From positions 1 through 10,603 of the forward strand of contig CAZEGV010000076.1 in assembly GCA_964511645.1 (NCBI GenBank): DNA of 10,603 nucleotides, given 5' to 3'. Of the stretch, positions 7,758-10,603 are shown one piece after another. The first letter of the stretch is position 1. The number at the start of each line of letters is the position of its first letter. A program made the position numbers and the translations under genes. This DNA is from CAZEGV01 sp964511645 (GTDB taxonomy: Bacteria; Bacteroidota; Bacteroidia; Cytophagales; JAAEPT01). The notes beneath the pieces are model-generated. The model was not told the DNA's origin and did no database searches. It was given only the letters and a program-made list of their open reading frames with translations.

Positions 7758-9380
7758 TTAGAATGATCTCACAGCTCTAACATTAAAACTTGTTGTCTTA
7801 ACCGCATTTCCATCAACTCCTGCCGAAAAGGACTTAGCCCAAGCACGAGTGGCATCATCTTCTGTGCCTGTCCAATAGAAATTAGAAAAACCACCAATAG
7901 CAACTTGTTGACCAACTAATAGATTAATCTCCCATTTTGCAGGCAATCTCCAATTAGTAAATTTCATTCCATCAGCATTGTGATTAGCAGGATTAGTTGC
8001 AACATCTTTAGCTTCATACCAATTGGCAGATGTAGATTGATTTTGTGTGCTTACTACAAGTCCATGTTTTCCATCAGGAGTAACATAAAAGATATAACCA
8101 CCCATTGCAATATTTAGCCCAATAGTATAACTAGGAGCTGATGAAGAAGGTAGTGTAATCGTATTACCTCCCGTACCTGAAATAGTCAAATCGTTACCGC
8201 TTAACGATAATGTTTGGATCTCGTTAGTTACTGAAGCATCGACTTCAGTAAAAGAAGTTAGATAACCTTCATTAGCATGATTTCCCCAAGAATAGGCAAT
8301 ACTCCAGTTATTTACTAAAGTAGACGTTATTGCAGATGCTACTGAAACTGAGTAAATTGGGTCAATTTCTGAAGTTAGGTAGTTTTCGTCATTATTAAAG
8401 ACACTAATGTTAGTCGGAGTATTTGATAAATTATTGTAGTCACCATCAAAGCCGATAGCCGATAAGTCAATAGTTGAGCCATTACTTAGTGTTAAATCGC
8501 TCCCGCTCAAAGAGATGTCTTGTAGCTCATTTAAGGGGTCTGCATCAGCATCATCTACCGAAAAAGAACCACCTGTGTTAGATAAAGTAACAATATTTAA
8601 GGTTTTTGAAAGTGTTTGTAATTCGTTTATTGGGTCATTATCATTATCATCTACAGCATCAATAAAGTTACCTCCTCCATTTGATAAGCTTACTATACTT
8701 CCTGTTTTTGAAAGTATTTGGATTTCATTCGTTACAGAGCCATCTGTTTCAGCTATAATGCCACCAGCATTAAATCCCAAAGCCACAAGTCCTAAAGAAT
8801 CGATATGTGTATCAGTGTCTGCCATATGTGTGCCTGCTACGTAGCCTAATAAAGCAATTCCAGAAGAGTCAATTTGAGTATCGGTAGTGTTGTTCCAGTT
8901 TGCAGTGTCCGTAGCTGTTATTGCACTAGCTATTGATGCTCCAAATATTGGGTCGGTCTCATTGAGTGTGCCCGTAAAATTGTCGGCAGTATTAGCATGT
9001 AAAGCATAAGGAACACTCATTAATTGGCTGGTGCCTGTAATGGTGTAATTGCTTCCTCCTGCCGGGTCAGTTTCTGCTTTTATAAAATAGATGCCATTTG
9101 TCCAATCAATCGTAGAGAAATCATCTGTAGTAATTCCTGTACCGATTTCTAAAGTTATTAGACCGTTAATATTGGAAGTAGGATTTTGAGTTTCCACATA
9201 AACAAGGAATCCATTTGCTCCTCCTTGTAAAATGCTAATTTGCATTCCTACAGACTGATTGGTTACTAAGTTATCTGTTGAATTACGAATAATGGCTTGG
9301 TAACTCATTTTTTGTGGGGCTTGTGCAAAGATACTTGCGGTAAGCATTAATCCTGCTATTAAACTGTATATCTTTTTCAT
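7758..9380 (-). CDS. Secreted repeat-rich protein with C-terminal Lcl/DUF1566-type domain
   Basis: This 540-residue exported protein opens with signal peptide MKKIYSLIAGLMLTASIFAQ. The N-terminal ~130 residues (MSYQAIIRNSTDNLV ... SVPYALHANTAD) are the module common at the start of Bacteroidota tail-fibre-like surface proteins. The middle has repeats: DPIF/DPIY-x4-ASAIT at about 143 and 340, and NE[IL]Q-x-[LI]-S repeats beginning at 218, 252, 284 and 386, each followed by an LSN-GG or IDLS/ITLP strand. Residues 417-540 form an Lcl/DUF1566-like fold (GGYIFYV, DGKHGLVV, NWRLPAKWE, YWTGTE, NVRAVRSF). The likely role is a surface or secreted adhesin-like fibre, possibly trimeric; the partner is unknown. 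No T9SS sorting domain is visible, unlike the gene 6 nt upstream in the same operon. Confidence 0.85.
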   Translation of the reverse strand: MKKIYSLIAGLMLTASIFAQAPQKMSYQAIIRNSTDNLVTNQSVGMQISILQGGANGFLVYVETQNPTSNINGLITLEIGTGITTDDFSTIDWTNGIYFIKAETDPAGGSNYTITGTSQLMSVPYALHANTADNFTGTLNETDPIFGASIASAITATDTANWNNTTDTQIDSSGIALLGYVAGTHMADTDTHIDSLGLVALGFNAGGIIAETDGSVTNEIQILSKTGSIVSLSNGGGNFIDAVDDNDNDPINELQTLSKTLNIVTLSNTGGSFSVDDADADPLNELQDISLSGSDLTLSNGSTIDLSAIGFDGDYNNLSNTPTNISVFNNDENYLTSEIDPIYSVSVASAITSTLVNNWSIAYSWGNHANEGYLTSFTEVDASVTNEIQTLSLSGNDLTISGTGGNTITLPSSSAPSYTIGLNIAMGGYIFYVTPDGKHGLVVSTQNQSTSANWYEAKDVATNPANHNADGMKFTNWRLPAKWEINLLVGQQVAIGGFSNFYWTGTEDDATRAWAKSFSAGVDGNAVKTTSFNVRAVRSF

Positions 9381-9386
9381 AGTATT

Positions 9387-9860
9387 TTAATTTTTAATGA
9401 TTTTAAAAGTTTTTATTTCGTTGTTGTTTTTTGTTATTTTCAAAAAGTACGTAGAAGTTGGTAAACCCTCTATATCTATAGAGGTTGTGTTACTAGTTAC
9501 TTTTTTGCTTTTGATTATTTTTCCTTGTAGGTCAAGTAATTGATAGTTTAACCCGTCATTATTTTCTGTTTTTAGAGATAAATAATTGTTAGTAGGATTG
9601 GGATAAACAGCTAACTCTAAGTTAATAGATGTTTTATTTATGCCTATTATGATAGATATCTCAAATGGTTGTTGTACACCTTGCGTTAGACTACCATCTG
9701 CCCCTGTGTTTTTTGTGTAAACTATTTGCCCAATTGAATAACTAACTGCCCCTCCTAGTCCTGACCCTTCTCCACCTGAAGTAGTTGGGTTTTCTTGTGC
9801 GTATAAGCATCCTCCCATAGTTAATAGAATAAGAATACTATAGTTTTTAATTTTTTTCAT
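9387..9860 (-). CDS. Small secreted protein with T9SS type A sorting domain
   Basis: This 157-residue protein has signal peptide MKKIKNYSILILLTMGGCLYA, a short conserved module (GGAVSYSIGQIVYTKNTG, then GSLTQGVQQPFEI, about 36-68), and a C-terminal T9SS type A sorting domain (about 82-157: VYPNPTNNYLSL, YQLLDLQGKII, STYFLKI, KTFKIIKN). By family knowledge the sorting domain directs export across the outer membrane and is removed or used for surface attachment. There is almost nothing else in the protein, so its cargo is only the SYSIGQ/GVQQP module, which often precedes such domains in Bacteroidota. The Cys at residue 18 is not in a convincing lipobox. It is first in a two-gene operon with the repeat-rich protein, and I infer related surface functions. 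Confidence 0.88.
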   Translation of the reverse strand: MKKIKNYSILILLTMGGCLYAQENPTTSGGEGSGLGGAVSYSIGQIVYTKNTGADGSLTQGVQQPFEISIIIGINKTSINLELAVYPNPTNNYLSLKTENNDGLNYQLLDLQGKIIKSKKVTSNTTSIDIEGLPTSTYFLKITKNNNEIKTFKIIKN

Positions 9861-9877
9861 ATGTTAGATGATTTTGA

Positions 9878-9898
9878 TTATAGAATGAATTTATAGAA
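9878..9898 (-). promoter_or_regulatory. Tandem octamer ahead of the surface-protein operon
   Basis: TTATAGAA occurs at 9878-9885 and again at 9891-9898 (read TTCTATAA on the coding strand), with starts 13 nt apart and 18-38 nt before the ATG at 9860. The position suits a promoter or operator. No exact TAnnTTTG promoter is seen here, and AT-rich composition makes chance repeats plausible. Confidence 0.25.
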
Positions 9899-9950
9899 AA
9901 TAATAATAGGATGAAGAGGGAGTTTTGTAGGTGAGGCTTTTTCTTTGTGA

Positions 9951-10019
9951 ATGGATGAACTTGATCTACTTGTTAGAGAGCAAGCAGGTTTGGTTCAAAC
10001 AAAGGAGAAGAAAAAGTAA
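9951..10019 (+). pseudogene. Detached 3' end of a second recA (last 22 codons plus stop)
   Basis: The frame reads MDELDLLVREQAGL then VQTKEKKK and a TAA stop, aligning without gaps to the last 22 residues of the intact RecA (codons at 4894-4962). Identity is 17 of 22 residues and 56 of 69 nucleotides. Six of the differing codons are synonymous, and the five replacements are E/D, V/A, K/Q, S/T and D/K. An in-frame TGA at 9948-9950 sits directly before it and no earlier recA sequence is present, so it is a stranded tail. A strong hairpin follows 19 nt later, as after the intact gene. It is best read as the resident recA terminus displaced when recA plus the 5-kb downstream block was acquired, or as one end of an integrated segment. 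Confidence 0.85.
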
Positions 10020-10038
10020 ATTAGTATTATTAGTAATA

Positions 10039-10080
10039 AAACGACAAAGCCCATATCTTTTGATATGGGCTTTGTCGTTT
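10039..10080. terminator. Strong hairpin terminator after the recA tail fragment
   Basis: A perfect 19-bp stem (10039-10057 with 10062-10080) has a tttt loop. Arms begin aaacgacaaagccc and end gggctttgtcgttt. It follows the fragment's stop codon by 19 nt, echoing the stop-to-hairpin layout of the intact recA but with unrelated sequence. It can also serve the decayed minus-strand gene that ends at 10103. Confidence 0.85.
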
Positions 10081-10102
10081 ATAGGGTTGTCTGAAATAAA
10101 TT

Positions 10103-10545
10103 TTACTCAATCACAAAAGATCTTTCTGAAGAACTGCCTGAGTATTTGATAATGATAGTTTGGTTCTTTTTGTTATTAGGTATTTGCACCCCTAATAGAG
10201 AGTAAGTACCAATGATTTCTTTTTGATGACTGAATGTCTTCTAAACCTGTATTTGAGAATAACCAATTACCTGTATATTATCAATTAAAAAAGAGATAGG
10301 GAGACCGCCACTGATGAATGAATTCTCGCAAATAGCTTGTTGATTAAAATCCCCTGGGTATGCCTGCTGACAGTGATACTGAGCTATCTCTTGGATCTTT
10401 TGTCCAAAACAACCAGAAGGTCCTTGCCCATTCGTATTAACGCCTGAAGTGAATAGGTCAATTGTAGGGCTATTTATAATAGCATCCGTACTGAGTCCTA
10501 CACTATCTCCTAATAGGCTTCAATATTGTTTTGATTAATATTGGT
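10103..10545 (-). pseudogene. Frameshifted remnant of a T9SS-sorted secreted protein
   Basis: Read on the minus strand, one frame gives LLGDSVGLSTDAIINSPTID, then GQGPSGCFGQKIQEI, then PISFLIDNIQVIGY, and meets TAG at 10241-10243. A second frame over about 10222-10254 gives SNTGLEDIQSSK. The first frame then resumes as KEIIGTYSLLG and TIIIKYSGSSSERSFVIE to TAA at 10103. The resumed part is a T9SS sorting tail of the short IIGxYSLLG...IIIKYS type. Two compensating one-base losses or gains, one near 10255-10262 and one in the T5 run at 10220-10224, restore a continuous protein. Another frame break near 10512 connects to QTNINQNNIEAY upstream. No start is visible. It is a decayed gene; its cargo domain is not recognised. 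Confidence 0.65.
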
Positions 10546-10548
10546 CTG

Positions 10549-10580
10549 TAATACCAATTAAATTATAATATAAGTCTAAT
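10549..10580 (-). repeat. 32-nt repeat, right copy (inverted partner at 22-53)
   Basis: The minus strand reads attagacttatattataa and ends ttggtatta, matching 22-53 at 28 of 32 positions. It lies just beyond the readable part of the decayed T9SS gene. The rest of 10546-10603 is AT-rich and shows no coding signal. Confidence 0.55.
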
Positions 10581-10603
10581 TATTAGTATTTTTGTTTATG
10601 GGA

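Noticed and set aside
8150..8760. Possible CRISPR-like or tandem DNA repeats
   Set aside because: The periodicity is at the protein level (NE[IL]Q...LS repeats), with diverged nucleotides and no constant repeat-spacer pattern.
8515..8844. Plus-strand open frame inside the repeat-rich secreted protein
   Set aside because: It is antisense to a protein with clear family motifs and a signal peptide; serine-rich composition reflects the reverse strand of the repeats.
9931..10149. Plus-strand open frame of 72 codons over the recA tail and hairpin
   Set aside because: It runs in a different frame from the recA fragment, reads through the perfect terminator hairpin and resembles no family. The recA-like frame and the hairpin explain the sequence better.
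10220..10262. Programmed frameshifting in the right-edge T9SS gene
   Set aside because: Two shifts, a further break upstream and no slippery-site-plus-structure arrangement point to decay, not recoding.

Overview
The window is AT-rich DNA from a member of the Bacteroidota, most likely a flavobacterium-like lineage. The evidence is the RecA sequence type, promoters of the TAnnTTTG / TTTG class, a 7TM histidine kinase paired with a LytTR regulator, proteins carrying type IX secretion (T9SS) sorting domains, and scarcity of Shine-Dalgarno sites. No ribosomal RNA, tRNA, CRISPR array or intact mobile element is visible.

Layout. At the left edge (1-241) lie a 32-nt repeat and the last ~31 codons of a decayed IS3-type transposase. 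A long minus-strand gene (242-3274) encodes a membrane-bound phosphoethanolamine-transferase-type sulfatase fused to a C-terminal TIM-barrel-like domain. A divergent block follows: a small OB-fold-like DUF3127 protein with an SSB-like acidic tail (3439-3831), then recA with its own promoter and terminator (3922-5017). Next come a 7TM sensor histidine kinase and a LytTR response regulator in one operon (5117-7704). A shared terminator separates them from a convergent two-gene minus-strand operon: a T9SS-sorted secreted protein (9387-9860) and a repeat-rich secreted protein ending in an Lcl/DUF1566-type domain (7758-9380). At the right edge (9951-10603) is a second, diverged copy of the recA 3' end (22 codons plus stop) with its own strong terminator, then a frameshifted remnant of another T9SS-sorted protein and an inverted copy of the left-edge repeat.

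The most informative observation is the duplicated recA terminus. The ~5 kb carrying the two-component system and the two surface-protein genes is bracketed by two recA 3' ends, each followed by its own hairpin. They are 81% identical, and about half of the differing codons are synonymous, as expected for two separately evolved functional recA genes rather than a fresh duplication. The simplest reading is that recA, or its 3' end, arrived from a related genome together with the 5 kb downstream block, leaving the resident recA tail stranded on the far side. No integrase is visible, so homologous recombination is at least as likely as site-specific integration.

I see no clearly new defence or mobile system. 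The other unusual items are the sulfatase-barrel fusion, whose barrel seems to have lost a metal-binding E-x-D pair, and the SSB-like protein next to recA.
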